This document shows, one piece after another, positions 1 to 8,723 of a DNA stretch of 53,742 bases. The translations under genes and the position numbers were made by a program. The DNA is from Haloarcula vallismortis ATCC 29715 (GTDB taxonomy: Archaea > Halobacteriota > Halobacteria > Halobacteriales > Haloarculaceae), in contig NZ_AOLQ01000022.1 in the NCBI RefSeq assembly GCF_000337775.1, positions 1 to 53,742 of the forward strand, read 5' to 3'. The notes under the pieces were generated by a model. That model saw only the letters and a list, made by a program, of their open reading frames with translations. It did no database searches and had not been told where the DNA came from. How positions within the stretch are numbered: position 1 is the first letter of the stretch; every line of letters begins with the position of its first letter.

Positions 1-319
1 CTGAAATCAACTCGACAAGCGACGCGTTTCATCGCGTCGCTACCGTTCTACAGCCACATCGGTACACCTTTAGAACCCGTCCAGCAGACAGTAAACACCG
101 CCTACTGTCCGGGAAAACGGCATATATTGATATCACAGGAGTAGGACAACAGCAGACGTCCGGGGAAGTACCCCCTTGGCCTGTCATAGTGTCCGTCCAC
201 CGGAATCGGACGTGCTATCACTTCACGCGGGATGGCATATGTTTTGTGTTGGGTGTAAGCCGTGCCGATTAGCGGCTGCCAGCGACAAACTGTTTACGAG
301 CCCCCACAAAAGAGGGGCC
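1..319. other. Intergenic region, no gene seen
   Basis: I see no convincing coding sequence on either strand. The stretch contains an inverted repeat, GACAGTA at 87-93 and TACTGTC at 103-109, with a 9-nt spacer, that could be an operator or a small stem. An AT-rich patch lies at 121-135. A weak TATA-like TTTAC at 293-297 is correctly placed for a leaderless start of the gene at 320. Confidence 0.5.
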
Positions 320-973
320 ATGGAGGACGTGGATGGCGAGGAGATGCCCGGCGCGATCGTCGAGGCGTTCCTCGAACGCGAGGAGGGCGTCCGGGCGCTG
401 CTTGAGGAACTGGAGAAGCTCACTATCGAGGGCCGTCACGAGGAGGTCCGCGACCGCGTTCGCAATCTGGCCGACAGCGACGAGTCGGTGTTTTACACCG
501 TGGCCTTTAGTCTCACCAACTCGCGGCAGTTCTTCGGCGACGTGGAAGCACAACTGGATGTGACCGCCGCGGACCGGCTCCGAGACCTCGCCGACACGTT
601 CCCGGCGCTGGCTGAGCCGTTCAATATCGTCCGTACGGAGCGGGCAGACGACCGACTCAATCCGGTGACGGACACGAGCTACGCCGTGAGCTACCACCGC
701 GGGGTCGAGTCGCCGATGGTGACCTACAGTCCGCTGTCGGGCGAACAGGAGCTGTACGAGTCCCGCGGGACACCAAGCGAGGTGTTGCGGGTCGCGTCTG
801 ACCTCACAGGTGCGACGACCGACGCGCTGGACGTGGCGATGGACAACGACTACTCAGTCAACACGGAGGAGTTGAGCGCGCTCATCGACCGCCGCGAGGA
901 GCTGGAGACTGAGCTGAGCAAGCTCCGGGACCAGCTTGACGAGCTTCGGCGAACACCGGTCTCAGACGAGTAG
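320..973 (+). CDS. Hypothetical coiled-coil halophilic protein
   Basis: This encodes a 217-residue acidic soluble protein that I do not recognise by function. The middle (about 90-170) is mixed sequence. The last 40 residues (ending ELETELSKLRDQLDELRR) have the heptad spacing of a coiled coil, suggesting dimerisation. There is no signal peptide or membrane segment. The frame is open further upstream, but the upstream residues are Cys/His-rich and unlike a haloarchaeal protein. A TATA-like element about 25 bases before ATG 320 supports a leaderless start there. It lies 105 bp upstream of a winged-helix gene on the same strand; a regulatory link between them is only a guess. Confidence 0.75.
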   Translation: MEDVDGEEMPGAIVEAFLEREEGVRALLEELEKLTIEGRHEEVRDRVRNLADSDESVFYTVAFSLTNSRQFFGDVEAQLDVTAADRLRDLADTFPALAEPFNIVRTERADDRLNPVTDTSYAVSYHRGVESPMVTYSPLSGEQELYESRGTPSEVLRVASDLTGATTDALDVAMDNDYSVNTEELSALIDRREELETELSKLRDQLDELRRTPVSDE

Positions 974-1078
974 CGACTGACGCTCCGGACGCCCAGTCAG
1001 AGGGAACAAACCAGAACCACAGTACCGCAACTGGGGCGTTTATGTGTCGCGGCCGTAAATGCACAGGTACGACTTGCT

Positions 1079-1381
1079 ATGGGAATGGACCGACTAGAAG
1101 ATCAGGTCGAGAAGGAGGGGCGGGACCTGTCGATCCTCGAAGCCGTCATCGAGAACGGGCCAATCGGCATCGTTCGGCTCGCTGAGGAGACAGGGGTCCC
1201 GAAACATAAGGTGCGGTACTCGCTACGGATGCTGGAAGACGACGAACTCATCGAGCCGACGCCGCAGGGAGCGATCCCGGTCGACAACATCGACGAGCGG
1301 GTGGCGACGATCAACGGGGGAATCGACCGACTGGTCGAGCAGCTGGACGGGCTGCGAGACGTGTTCTCGTCCACAGAGTAG
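1079..1381 (+). CDS. Small winged-helix DNA-binding protein
   Basis: This is a 100-residue protein. Residues about 17-65 show a helix-turn-helix and wing pattern (ILEAVIENGPIGIVRLAEE followed by VPKHKVRYSLRMLEDDELI), typical of archaeal winged-helix regulators in which the recognition helix begins after VPKHKV. The last 30 residues are predicted helical and probably dimerise. The likely role is a transcriptional regulator; ligand and targets cannot be read from sequence. It sits 68 bp upstream of a phosphoesterase gene on the same strand and may be cotranscribed with it. Confidence 0.8.
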   Translation: MGMDRLEDQVEKEGRDLSILEAVIENGPIGIVRLAEETGVPKHKVRYSLRMLEDDELIEPTPQGAIPVDNIDERVATINGGIDRLVEQLDGLRDVFSSTE

Positions 1382-1449
1382 CCGGAACGGTCAGTCGACT
1401 CCGTTTCCGTGGCAGTAACCCTTTTCGAACGCCGATGCAATGAGCCGGT

Positions 1450-1938
1450 ATGGATGTCGCTCTCATCAGCGATTCGCATATTCCGTCCCGGGAACACGAA
1501 ATTCCGCCGTCGTTCCGGGAGCGCATCGAGGTCGCCGACCACGTCATCCACGCCGGCGACTTCGACAGCAAAGGAGCGCTCGCTGACATCCGGCACATGG
1601 CGGCGGGACTGACCGCCGTCTCGGGGAACATCGACCCGCAGATCGGGCTGCCGGAGCGGGCGACAGTCGAACTCGGCGGCGTCACGTTCGTCGCGACACA
1701 CGGCACCGGGTCGCCGCGGGGCTGGGCGGACCGCGTCGCGAGAGCGGTTCGGGATGAAGCCGACAGTACCGCTATCGGCGTCGCCGGACACACTCACGAA
1801 CTTGTGGACACCGTCTACGAGGGTGTACGGCTCCTGAACCCTGGCAGCGTCACGGGAGCCTCGCCGGCAGACCGTCCGACGATGCTGACCGCGACAGTCG
1901 AGGACGGGACGCTCGACGTGGCCCAACACGAACTGTAA
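1450..1938 (+). CDS. YfcE/MJ0936-type metallophosphoesterase
   Basis: This 162-residue protein has the calcineurin-like phosphoesterase motifs in order: SDSH (residues 7-10), HAGD (35-38), GNID, THG and GHTH near residue 116-119. These supply the dinuclear metal site. The length is normal for the compact YfcE/MJ0936 family, whose members hydrolyse phosphodiesters in vitro but mostly have no firmly known substrate. The family asparagine motif reads GNID rather than GNCD, a common variation. It is cytoplasmic, with no signal or membrane segments. It follows the winged-helix gene on the same strand. Confidence 0.88.
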   Translation: MDVALISDSHIPSREHEIPPSFRERIEVADHVIHAGDFDSKGALADIRHMAAGLTAVSGNIDPQIGLPERATVELGGVTFVATHGTGSPRGWADRVARAVRDEADSTAIGVAGHTHELVDTVYEGVRLLNPGSVTGASPADRPTMLTATVEDGTLDVAQHEL

Positions 1939-2045
1939 AGCGCAGGGCTGTCGCGGGTCGCTCGCACGTACCGGCAGCTGTTGCCACTGTTGGCCGGCTT
2001 TGCAGCGAACGCGGGTCTTTTTCCCGCAGGGACCCCAGAAACTGT

Positions 2046-2819
2046 ATGGAAGTCTTCGCGGTCGAGGGGCTGCCCGAGGTCCGACCCGCCGACGACGTAG
2101 CCGAGCTGCTCGTCGAGCAGGCCGACCTGCGGGACGACGACGTGCTCTGTGTCGCCAGCACCATCGTTTCCAAAGCTAACGGACGCGGCCGGTCGCTGTC
2201 ATCGTACGCGCCGGGCGAGCGCGCCGAGCGCATCGCGGCGACCATCGAGGACATCGCCGGCGAGGAGAAAGACCCGCGGATGGCACAGGCGATTCTCGAC
2301 GAGTGTGAGGAAGTGCTGGTCGAATCCCCATTCATCCTTGGGGTGACAGAGTTCGGGCATATCACGGTCAACGCGGGCATTGACCGCTCGAACGTGCCCG
2401 GCGCGGACCTCCTCTTACTTCCCGAAGACCCGACAGCGGAGGCCGAAGCGATCCGCGACGGCATCCGCGAGCGGGCAGGCGTCGAACCCAGCGTCATCGT
2501 TACCGACACGTCGGGCCGGCCGTTCCGTCTCGGCCAGCGCGGGGTTGCGCTGGGCTGGGCCGGTCTTCCTGCCTCGCGGGACTGGCGTGGCGAACACGAC
2601 CGTGACGGCCGTGAACTCGAAGCCACCGTCCAGGCCGTCGTCGACGAACTCGCCGCCGCGGCCAACCTCGTCACCGGCGAAGGCGACGGTGGAACACCCG
2701 CCGCAGTCGTCCGTGATTTCGACTTCGGCGATCACGCGGGCAGCGAGCAACTGTACCGCGACGAGGAGAAGGACGTCGTCAGACAAGCACTCAGAGAGTG
2801 GTCACATGTACGCGATTGA
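2046..2819 (+). CDS. cofE: Coenzyme F420-0:L-glutamate ligase
   Basis: This 257-residue CofE-family protein adds L-glutamate to F420-0 using GTP, completing the polyglutamyl tail of coenzyme F420. Characteristic features are the N-terminal segment with VASTIVSKANGR, the ITVNAGIDRSNVPGAD block, and VTDTSGRPFRLGQRGVALG, which holds metal and nucleotide contacts in the family. Length matches stand-alone archaeal CofE, with no fused nitroreductase-like domain as in bacterial FbiB. Its 3' end overlaps the start of the downstream F420-dependent Mer-like gene by 14 bases, so the two are almost certainly one transcript: cofactor maturation coupled to a cofactor user. Confidence 0.93.
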   Translation: MEVFAVEGLPEVRPADDVAELLVEQADLRDDDVLCVASTIVSKANGRGRSLSSYAPGERAERIAATIEDIAGEEKDPRMAQAILDECEEVLVESPFILGVTEFGHITVNAGIDRSNVPGADLLLLPEDPTAEAEAIRDGIRERAGVEPSVIVTDTSGRPFRLGQRGVALGWAGLPASRDWRGEHDRDGRELEATVQAVVDELAAAANLVTGEGDGGTPAAVVRDFDFGDHAGSEQLYRDEEKDVVRQALREWSHVRD

Positions 2820-3783
2820 ACTCACCCCGGAACACCCGGTCGCACAGCTCGCCTCGTTTGCCGAACAGGCCGAATCGAACCCGCTCGACGCCGTATACGT
2901 CAGCCATCACTACAACAACCGAGACCAGTTCATGTCACTGACCGCGATGGCCGAACGGACCGACGAGATCCGACTCGGCCCCGGCATCGCCAATCCCTAC
3001 GAGACGCACCCGGTGACGCTGGCTTCGCGGGTTGCAACGCTTGACGAGCTGAGCGACGGGCGGGCAGTCTTCGGTATCGGGCCGGGCGATAAATCGACGC
3101 TTAGCAACCTCGGCTTCGACCACGACGACGCCCTGCGCCGCGTGCTTGAGACGTTCAAAACCGCGCGGAAGCTCTGGGACGGCGAGCGGGTCGACCACGA
3201 CGGGACGTTCGAAGCGGTCGACGCTGGGCTGAACTACGAGGTCGACGATATTCCGGTGTACGTCGGTGCACAGGGTCCACACATGACCCGGATGGCGGCG
3301 AAACACGCCGACGGCGCGCTGTACAACGGCGCGCACCCAAAAGATCTCGCGTGGGCACGCGAGCAGGTGGAGGATATGGCCGACGAGCGGCCCGAGCAGT
3401 ACGGCGAGTTCGACCTCGCGGCCTACGCAAGCGTCTCGGTCGCCGAAGACGAGGCCAAAGCACGGGAGGCCGCTCGACCGCCGGTCGCGTTCGTCGCTGC
3501 GGGGTCGCCGCCGCCGGTGCTCGACCGCCACGGCATCGACCACGAGGCCGCCGAGGAGATAGGGCAGGCCATTTCGGCCGGCGAGTTCCCGACCGCGTTC
3601 GAGACGGTGACCGACGCGATGCTCGACGCGTTCTGTATCGCCGGAACGCCGGAGGCAGTCGCTGAGCGCACGGCGGAGTTAGAGGAATATGCCGACAGCG
3701 TGGTGTTTGCGTCGCCGCTCGGGCCAGATGTCGAGACGGCTATCGATTTGCTTGGGGCGGTCCTCGACCGCCGGAGCCGCTAA
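2806..3783 (+). CDS. mer: F420-dependent methylene-tetrahydromethanopterin reductase homologue
   Basis: This 325-residue luciferase-like (LLM/bacterial luciferase superfamily) protein resembles Mer, which reduces methylene-H4MPT with F420H2 in methanogens. Visible features are the N-terminal strand MYAIELTPEHPV, the LGPGIANPYETHP segment, VFGIGPGDKSTLSNLGF and a conserved C-terminal AGTPEAVAER. Haloarchaea are not methanogens, so the likely role is in folate-type C1 metabolism or another F420H2-dependent reduction; this is inference. ATG 2806 lies inside the end of cofE and begins at the family's N-terminus. The 3' end overlaps a convergent small membrane-protein gene by 44 bases. Confidence 0.88.
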   Translation: MYAIELTPEHPVAQLASFAEQAESNPLDAVYVSHHYNNRDQFMSLTAMAERTDEIRLGPGIANPYETHPVTLASRVATLDELSDGRAVFGIGPGDKSTLSNLGFDHDDALRRVLETFKTARKLWDGERVDHDGTFEAVDAGLNYEVDDIPVYVGAQGPHMTRMAAKHADGALYNGAHPKDLAWAREQVEDMADERPEQYGEFDLAAYASVSVAEDEAKAREAARPPVAFVAAGSPPPVLDRHGIDHEAAEEIGQAISAGEFPTAFETVTDAMLDAFCIAGTPEAVAERTAELEEYADSVVFASPLGPDVETAIDLLGAVLDRRSR

Positions 3784-3958
3784 ACAGCGACAGCACGGCC
3801 CCCAGCGACAGATACCCGAAGAAGGCGACCGAGACAGTCGTGATGACGGCACCGACGGCAAGCATGAGTGCCGCCAGCGGGTCGTTCAGTGCCACGTCGA
3901 TGAACCAGCCGGGCATGTCGATGATGCTCTGGAGCAGTTCCGACAGCAGTCCTTGCAT
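3740..3958 (-). CDS. Small membrane protein, hypothetical
   Basis: This is a 72-residue protein with one strong hydrophobic stretch (about residues 25-60, DPLAALMLAVGAVITTVSV followed by AFFGYLSLGAVLSLF) that can form one or two membrane helices. The C-terminus is Gly/Arg-rich. No known domain is recognised. It is convergent with the mer-like gene and their coding ends overlap by 44 bases. The helix is encoded by the non-overlapping part, which supports it as a real gene. Confidence 0.65.
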   Translation of the reverse strand: MQGLLSELLQSIIDMPGWFIDVALNDPLAALMLAVGAVITTVSVAFFGYLSLGAVLSLFSGSGGRGPPQANR

Positions 3959-4056
3959 TACCTGAACGTTAGCGTGGCCCTACTTTGCGTTTGCGTTCCC
4001 GGCCACCACGTGGACGCTCGGGAGCCGCTCTCGTCCGGAGTCACAATCAAGCGACC

Positions 4057-5400
4057 TTACGCGACGGGTTCGAGTTCCGCTGAGAAGTGTCTGAGTTCGT
4101 CCATCGGTGGCTCCCAGACGATTTTCAGGCCGGTGTACTCGTCGCGACGGTCGCGGACGCGCGCAGCGGTCTCCGCGATGTGTTCGAGGTGTTCACGCCA
4201 GTACGTCCGGCGGGGCAGGGCGAGACGGACGAGTTCCGGGCGGTCGGTGCCGGGGAAGGCGAACGAGCCGAGTTCGACTGTCCGGACGCCGCCTTCGCGG
4301 TAAAGTTCACAGACGAGCCGCTGTCCGGGGAACTGCTCGGCGGGAATGTCCGGGAACAGGGCGGCCGCATCCATGTAGACGGCGTGGCCGCCGGTCGGCG
4401 TGACAATCGGGATATCGCGGTCACGGAGGAGGTCGCCGAGGGTCGCGACCTGTTCGATCCGTTCGGCAACGTACGGCGGTTCGACCGCTTCCCGGAGGCC
4501 GGTCGCCATCGCTTCGAGGTCACGACCCGCGAGGCCCCCGTAAGTCGGGAACCCCTCGTACAGGATCGCGCGCTGTTTGCACTGTTCGAACAGGGCAGCG
4601 TCGCGGACGGCCGTGAACCCGCCGATGTTTGCGAGTGCGTCCTTTTTGCCACTCATCGTGATTGCGTCCGCAGAACGCAACTGCTCGCGAGCGATCTCAC
4701 TGAGGGGTGTGTCGGCGTATTCGGGGTCGCGTTGTTTGATGAACTGTGCGTTTTCGGCGAACCGACAGGCGTCGATGACGAACGTCGCGTCGATTTCCGT
4801 GGCGAAGGCAGCCGTCTCGCGGATGTTTTCCATCGACACCGGCTGGCCGGCAGCGGAGTTGTTCGTGATGGTCAGGACGACAGCTGAAACAGCGTCCCGC
4901 CCGTATTCTTCGACGGCGTCCCACCCACGGTCTGTAGAGAAGTTTCCGGCGAACGTCCCGACGCTATCAGTAGTCAGATCCGTCTCTGCCGGGCAGTCAA
5001 CCGCGGTTGCACCTTGATTTGTCACATGTGCGCGGGTGGTGTCGAAATGCGTGTTGTTGAGGACGACGTCACCGTCGTCCAGTAGCGCCCCGAACAGGAC
5101 GTTCTCCGCGCCGCGGCCCTGATGTGTCGGAACAACGCGGTCGAATCCCATCACATCGGCAACCGTCTCGTGGAAGCGTTCGAACGAGCGCGAACCGGCG
5201 TACGCCTCGTCTCCCCGGACCACGTCCGCCCACTGTTCGTCGCTCATTGCGCCAGTCCCCGAATCAGTCAGCAAGTCGATAAAGACGTCTTCTGCAGCGA
5301 GGTTGAACACGTTGTGTCCAGCCTCGCCGAGCGCTGTCTCGCGTCGCTCACGGGGCTGCAGCTGTATCGACGTTACCGATTTGGCCTTGTACGAGCGCAT
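4057..5400 (-). CDS. tnaA: Tryptophanase (tryptophan indole-lyase)
   Basis: This is a 447-residue PLP enzyme of the aromatic beta-eliminating lyase family, predicted to cleave L-tryptophan to indole, pyruvate and ammonia. Family motifs include HQGRGAEN (phosphate binding), ITNNSAAGQPVSM, FVIDACRFAENA with the cofactor-contacting Asp, and MSGKKDALANIGG, where the Lys252-Lys253 pair includes the Schiff-base lysine. ATG 5400 is preferred over an in-frame ATG at 5436 because a TATA-like element at 5440-5447 leaves no room for a transcript that includes the upstream ATG. Tyrosine phenol-lyase is the main alternative. The gene is divergent from a methyltransferase gene, with a shared 162-bp promoter region. 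Confidence 0.9.
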   Translation of the reverse strand: MRSYKAKSVTSIQLQPRERRETALGEAGHNVFNLAAEDVFIDLLTDSGTGAMSDEQWADVVRGDEAYAGSRSFERFHETVADVMGFDRVVPTHQGRGAENVLFGALLDDGDVVLNNTHFDTTRAHVTNQGATAVDCPAETDLTTDSVGTFAGNFSTDRGWDAVEEYGRDAVSAVVLTITNNSAAGQPVSMENIRETAAFATEIDATFVIDACRFAENAQFIKQRDPEYADTPLSEIAREQLRSADAITMSGKKDALANIGGFTAVRDAALFEQCKQRAILYEGFPTYGGLAGRDLEAMATGLREAVEPPYVAERIEQVATLGDLLRDRDIPIVTPTGGHAVYMDAAALFPDIPAEQFPGQRLVCELYREGGVRTVELGSFAFPGTDRPELVRLALPRRTYWREHLEHIAETAARVRDRRDEYTGLKIVWEPPMDELRHFSAELEPVA

Positions 5401-5439
5401 GCTGTGTCGCAGTACGCCGACCGACTTATCTCCCATCTG

Positions 5440-5447
5440 ATATTTTG
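5440..5447 (-). promoter_or_regulatory. TATA-like element for tnaA
   Basis: Read on the minus strand, this is AAAATATC-like AT-rich sequence in otherwise GC-rich DNA, about 40 bases upstream of the tnaA ATG at 5400. With the usual archaeal TATA-to-start distance of 25-27 bases, transcription would begin near 5415, giving a short leader. Confidence 0.45.
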
Positions 5448-5562
5448 TGTACAGCGGTGGGCTGAGATGTCCATCACCAGACGAGTGCGGCTATCGGTGG
5501 ACACGTGTTTCCGGCAGGTCAAAATAGCGGACATTTTGAGGCCAGAACTGCTGGAGGGACGT

Positions 5563-6246
5563 ATGAGCGTTCGTGAGGAATTCGATGCGTGGGCGGCCGA
5601 GGGCAAGGACAGAGGGATGGAGGACCGGCACTGGCACACCGCCAAGCACGTCCTCGCCCGGATGCCGGTCGAGCCGGGCGACACAGTACTCGACCTCGGG
5701 ACGGGGTCGGGCTATGCGCTCCGTGCGCTCCGCGACACTAACGATGCCGGTCCCTGCTATGGCCTCGACGGGTCCCCAGAAATGCTCCGAAACGCCCGCG
5801 AGTACACGGACGACGACGGCATCGGGTTCCTGCGTGGGGACTTCGACGCCCTGCCGTTTGCGACCGACAGTATCGACCATGTGTTCTCGATGGAGGCGTT
5901 CTACTACGCCAGCGACCCGCCACACACGCTGGAAGAGATTGCACGAGTGTTGCGACCGGGTGGGACCGCCCACATCGCGGTGAACTACTACGAGGAGAAC
6001 GTCCACTCCCACGAGTGGCAGGGGTTTATCGACATCGAGATGACTCGCTGGAGCGCCGACGAGTACCGCACGGCATTCCGCGAGGCCGGCTTAGCCGTTG
6101 CGTCGCAGGACACCATCCCCGACCGCGAAGTGGAGATCCCGCCGGCGGACGCGTTCCCGACGGACGAGTTCGAGACCCGCGAGGCGATGGTCGAGCGCTA
6201 CCGCGAACTGGGGACGCTGCTGACCGTCGGCGTCGCTACCGAATAA
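5563..6246 (+). CDS. SAM-dependent methyltransferase (class I)
   Basis: This is a 227-residue Rossmann-fold methyltransferase of the Methyltransf_11/UbiE type. SAM-binding motif I is VLDLGTGSGYALRAL (about residues 45-59), the motif II acidic residue is in GLDGSPEML, and later motifs are GDFDALPFATDSIDHVFSMEA without a break and VLRPGG. The substrate is not evident. The open frame extends upstream to 5122 over the tryptophanase gene, but homology begins only at ATG 5563, which has an AGGGACGT-type purine-rich sequence before it. Confidence 0.87.
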   Translation: MSVREEFDAWAAEGKDRGMEDRHWHTAKHVLARMPVEPGDTVLDLGTGSGYALRALRDTNDAGPCYGLDGSPEMLRNAREYTDDDGIGFLRGDFDALPFATDSIDHVFSMEAFYYASDPPHTLEEIARVLRPGGTAHIAVNYYEENVHSHEWQGFIDIEMTRWSADEYRTAFREAGLAVASQDTIPDREVEIPPADAFPTDEFETREAMVERYRELGTLLTVGVATE

Positions 6247-6328
6247 CGGTCTGGACAGTCTGTCAAAACACGGCTGCGGTCCGTACGACCGACAGGGTAT
6301 TTTGTGACCGCGGGTAAAACAGGGATGT

Positions 6329-6598
6329 ATGGCCGAAGACGCCTCGCTAGAGGACTTTCTCGACGCTGGCGACGAGAGCGAGGACGAAAGAGAGGGCGAT
6401 ACGCCTGCGGGAGACGATACGACAGAGATGGAAAGCGACGCCCCCGACTCCGAAGCCTCGACTGACGCGGTCGACCCAGCCGTGACGACGTACGCGTGGT
6501 CGTCCGAAGGGGCGGCCTGTGCCGAGTGTGGCGAGGTCGTCGAGCGCCGGTGGACACAGGACGGCCAGCTCGTCTGTGGGGCGTGTAAGGCCTGGTGA
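6329..6598 (+). CDS. Small acidic zinc-ribbon protein
   Basis: This is an 89-residue protein with a very acidic, probably disordered N-terminal two thirds followed by a compact zinc-ribbon: CAECGEVVERRW, then CGACKAW at the C-terminus. That gives two CxxC knuckles spaced for one zinc ion. Such acidic-linker plus zinc-ribbon proteins are common in haloarchaea and mostly uncharacterised; a protein- or nucleic-acid-contact role is possible. It sits alone between the methyltransferase and the MoxR operon. Confidence 0.82.
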   Translation: MAEDASLEDFLDAGDESEDEREGDTPAGDDTTEMESDAPDSEASTDAVDPAVTTYAWSSEGAACAECGEVVERRWTQDGQLVCGACKAW

Positions 6599-6792
6599 CG
6601 GGCGCTGCCGGCCGTCAGTCGGATGTGTGTTGTTCTCACCCATCCACAGAGTTACATACGCTCACGCCGTAGGCAGGGCTACAACTGAACGGCCCGGGGA
6701 CTGTGGCGAACCACACAAGACACTTACTGGTCGACAGGACAGACTATCTCATCAGTTCCCGTGCCACGGCGTCGTCCCACGAGATTGCGACT

Positions 6793-7752
6793 ATGACAGA
6801 CACTGACACCTCACGCAGTCAACAGTCGGACAGTCCCCTCCGCGACGCCACACGCGTCGCCAATCAGGTGATCGAAAACGTCGAGCAGGTCATCGTCGGA
6901 CAACACGACGCCATCGAACACATCGTCATCGCGTTGCTCGGCCGCGGCCACGTTCTGCTCGAGGACGTCCCCGGTGTCGGCAAGACGATGTTAGCCCGCT
7001 CCGTCGCGGCGTCTTTCGACGGCGAGTTCAAGCGCGTCCAGTTCACGCCGGACCTCCTCCCGACCGACGTGACCGGTGTCAACATCTACAACCAGAAGAC
7101 ACAGGAGTTCGAGTTCCGCCCGGGACCGATCTTCGCCAACGTCGTCCTCGGCGACGAAATCAACCGCGCGCCGCCGAAAACGCAGTCGGCGCTGCTGGAA
7201 GCCATGGAGGAACAGCAGGTCTCAGTCGACGGGACGACACATCCCGTGCCACAGCCGTTTACCGTCATCGCCACGCAGAACACGGTCGAGCAGAACCGGG
7301 CCTACGACCTGCCGATGGCCGAACTCGACCGATTCATGACGAAGCTCCATCTGGGCTATCCGAACGAGGCGGCCGAGACAGAGATGTTGGGTGACGTGGT
7401 GGGCCACCACCCCATCGAAGAACTCACCTCGGTCGCCACCCTCGATGCGCTGTCCGCCGCCCGGGAGACAGTCGCCGATGTGACCGTCGAAGAGCCGATC
7501 CGTTCGTATGCGACCCGGCTGGCCCGGTACACGCGGGAGAACGCGCAGCTGGGCGTCAGCCCGCGGGGGAGCATCTCGCTGCTCCGGGCGGCACAGGCTC
7601 GGGCCGTCCTCGACGGGCGCAGCTACGTCATCCCCGACGACGTCCAGACGGAAGCGCCGGTCGTCCTGCCACACCGCATACGGACCGAGAGCAGCGAGCA
7701 GAACGCCCGGGAACTCGTCGCGGAAGCGCTCGATACCGTCTACGTCGAATGA
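6793..7752 (+). CDS. MoxR-family AAA+ ATPase
   Basis: This is a 319-residue AAA+ ATPase of the MoxR family, chaperone-like proteins that remodel or activate partner proteins. Walker A is DVPGVGKTML (about residues 58-67) and Walker B with following helix is VVLGDEINRAPPKTQSALL. The sensor region is VIATQNTVEQ, and the lid carries SPRGSISLLRAAQA. It is the first gene of a three-gene unit: its stop overlaps the start of the DUF58 gene (ATGA at 7749-7752), which overlaps the transglutaminase gene in turn. ATG 6793 is preferred to an earlier GTG because the family similarity begins just after it. Confidence 0.93.
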   Translation: MTDTDTSRSQQSDSPLRDATRVANQVIENVEQVIVGQHDAIEHIVIALLGRGHVLLEDVPGVGKTMLARSVAASFDGEFKRVQFTPDLLPTDVTGVNIYNQKTQEFEFRPGPIFANVVLGDEINRAPPKTQSALLEAMEEQQVSVDGTTHPVPQPFTVIATQNTVEQNRAYDLPMAELDRFMTKLHLGYPNEAAETEMLGDVVGHHPIEELTSVATLDALSAARETVADVTVEEPIRSYATRLARYTRENAQLGVSPRGSISLLRAAQARAVLDGRSYVIPDDVQTEAPVVLPHRIRTESSEQNARELVAEALDTVYVE

Positions 7753-8723
7753 GACCGACACGCCGCGGCTTCGCCGTTCTCGCCGTTGCCGTTGCCGCTC
7801 TGCTGGTCAGTGCCAGATTCGGTCAGCCCGGGCTCACCGCCGTCGCCGGCCCCCTGTTCGTCAGCGTGTTTGCCGCCGCCGTGCAGGTTCGCTGGAGCGG
7901 CGCGCCGACCGTCGAACGGAGCCGACTCCGCCGTGGCTTTCCCGGCGAGACGAAACCTGTGGAGTTCCGCGTCGACGGCAGCGGTATCGCGACAGTCACC
8001 GACCGGCTCTCCGAGGGGTTAGCGGGGGAGACGACAGTTACGAAGTCCCTCCCGGCGACAGTGACCTACCGGGTCACCTACACGGCCCGGGGCGAGCAAC
8101 GGGCCGGCCCCGTCGACGTGACGGTGACGGACACGCTTGGGCTCGTCACGGAGCGATACGCTGTCGAGAGTGAAGCCGACGTGTTGGTGTATCCACCGGT
8201 CTACCGGCTGGGCGGGCAGGAGGCGTTCGCGCGAACGTTCACGCCGGAGCACGAGGACCGGCAGTCGTTCGACCGGCTGCGGGAGTACGTCAGCGGCGAC
8301 TCGCTGCGGGACGTCCACTGGAAATCCAGCGCCAAGCGCGAGGACCTGTTGGTCAAAGAGTTCACCGACAGCCGGAGCGACAGGAGCCTCCTCGTTGCCG
8401 CGGAAGCCCAGCAAGGGCACGCCGACGCGATGGCCGCAGCGGCGGCGACTATCACGATGGCCGCCCTGGAGAATGGGCGCTCGGTCGAACTCGCCGTTCC
8501 GAACGGCGCGGTCGAACAGGGGTACGGCGACACCCACCGGACGCGACTGCTCGAACTGCTCGCGCGGGCCGACGCGGGCCGAACCGACCGCGTGGACGAC
8601 GCCGACGTGGTCGTCACGGCCAACGGCGACGGCGTCACGGTATCGGTCGACGGCCGCCGCCGGCCCTTCGCTGACGTGACCGCCAGTCGAGACAACCCTC
8701 TCGCGGGGGAGATAGACGCATGA
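7749..8723 (+). CDS. DUF58 domain protein
   Basis: This is a 324-residue protein with two N-terminal hydrophobic segments (about residues 8-45) that probably anchor it in the membrane, followed by a DUF58 core whose signature is SGDSLRDVHWKSSAKREDLL (about residues 184-203). DUF58 proteins have a von Willebrand A-like fold and are regularly encoded with MoxR ATPases. Start and stop codons overlap the neighbours by four bases (ATGA) on both sides, implying translational coupling. The likely role is to form a membrane complex with MoxR and the transglutaminase; the substrate is unknown. Confidence 0.9.
   Translation: MRPTRRGFAVLAVAVAALLVSARFGQPGLTAVAGPLFVSVFAAAVQVRWSGAPTVERSRLRRGFPGETKPVEFRVDGSGIATVTDRLSEGLAGETTVTKSLPATVTYRVTYTARGEQRAGPVDVTVTDTLGLVTERYAVESEADVLVYPPVYRLGGQEAFARTFTPEHEDRQSFDRLREYVSGDSLRDVHWKSSAKREDLLVKEFTDSRSDRSLLVAAEAQQGHADAMAAAAATITMAALENGRSVELAVPNGAVEQGYGDTHRTRLLELLARADAGRTDRVDDADVVVTANGDGVTVSVDGRRRPFADVTASRDNPLAGEIDA

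Noticed and set aside
320..973. Longer start at 176 for the first gene
   Set aside because: The extra 48 residues are Cys/His-rich and a TATA-like element sits at the right distance for a start at 320.
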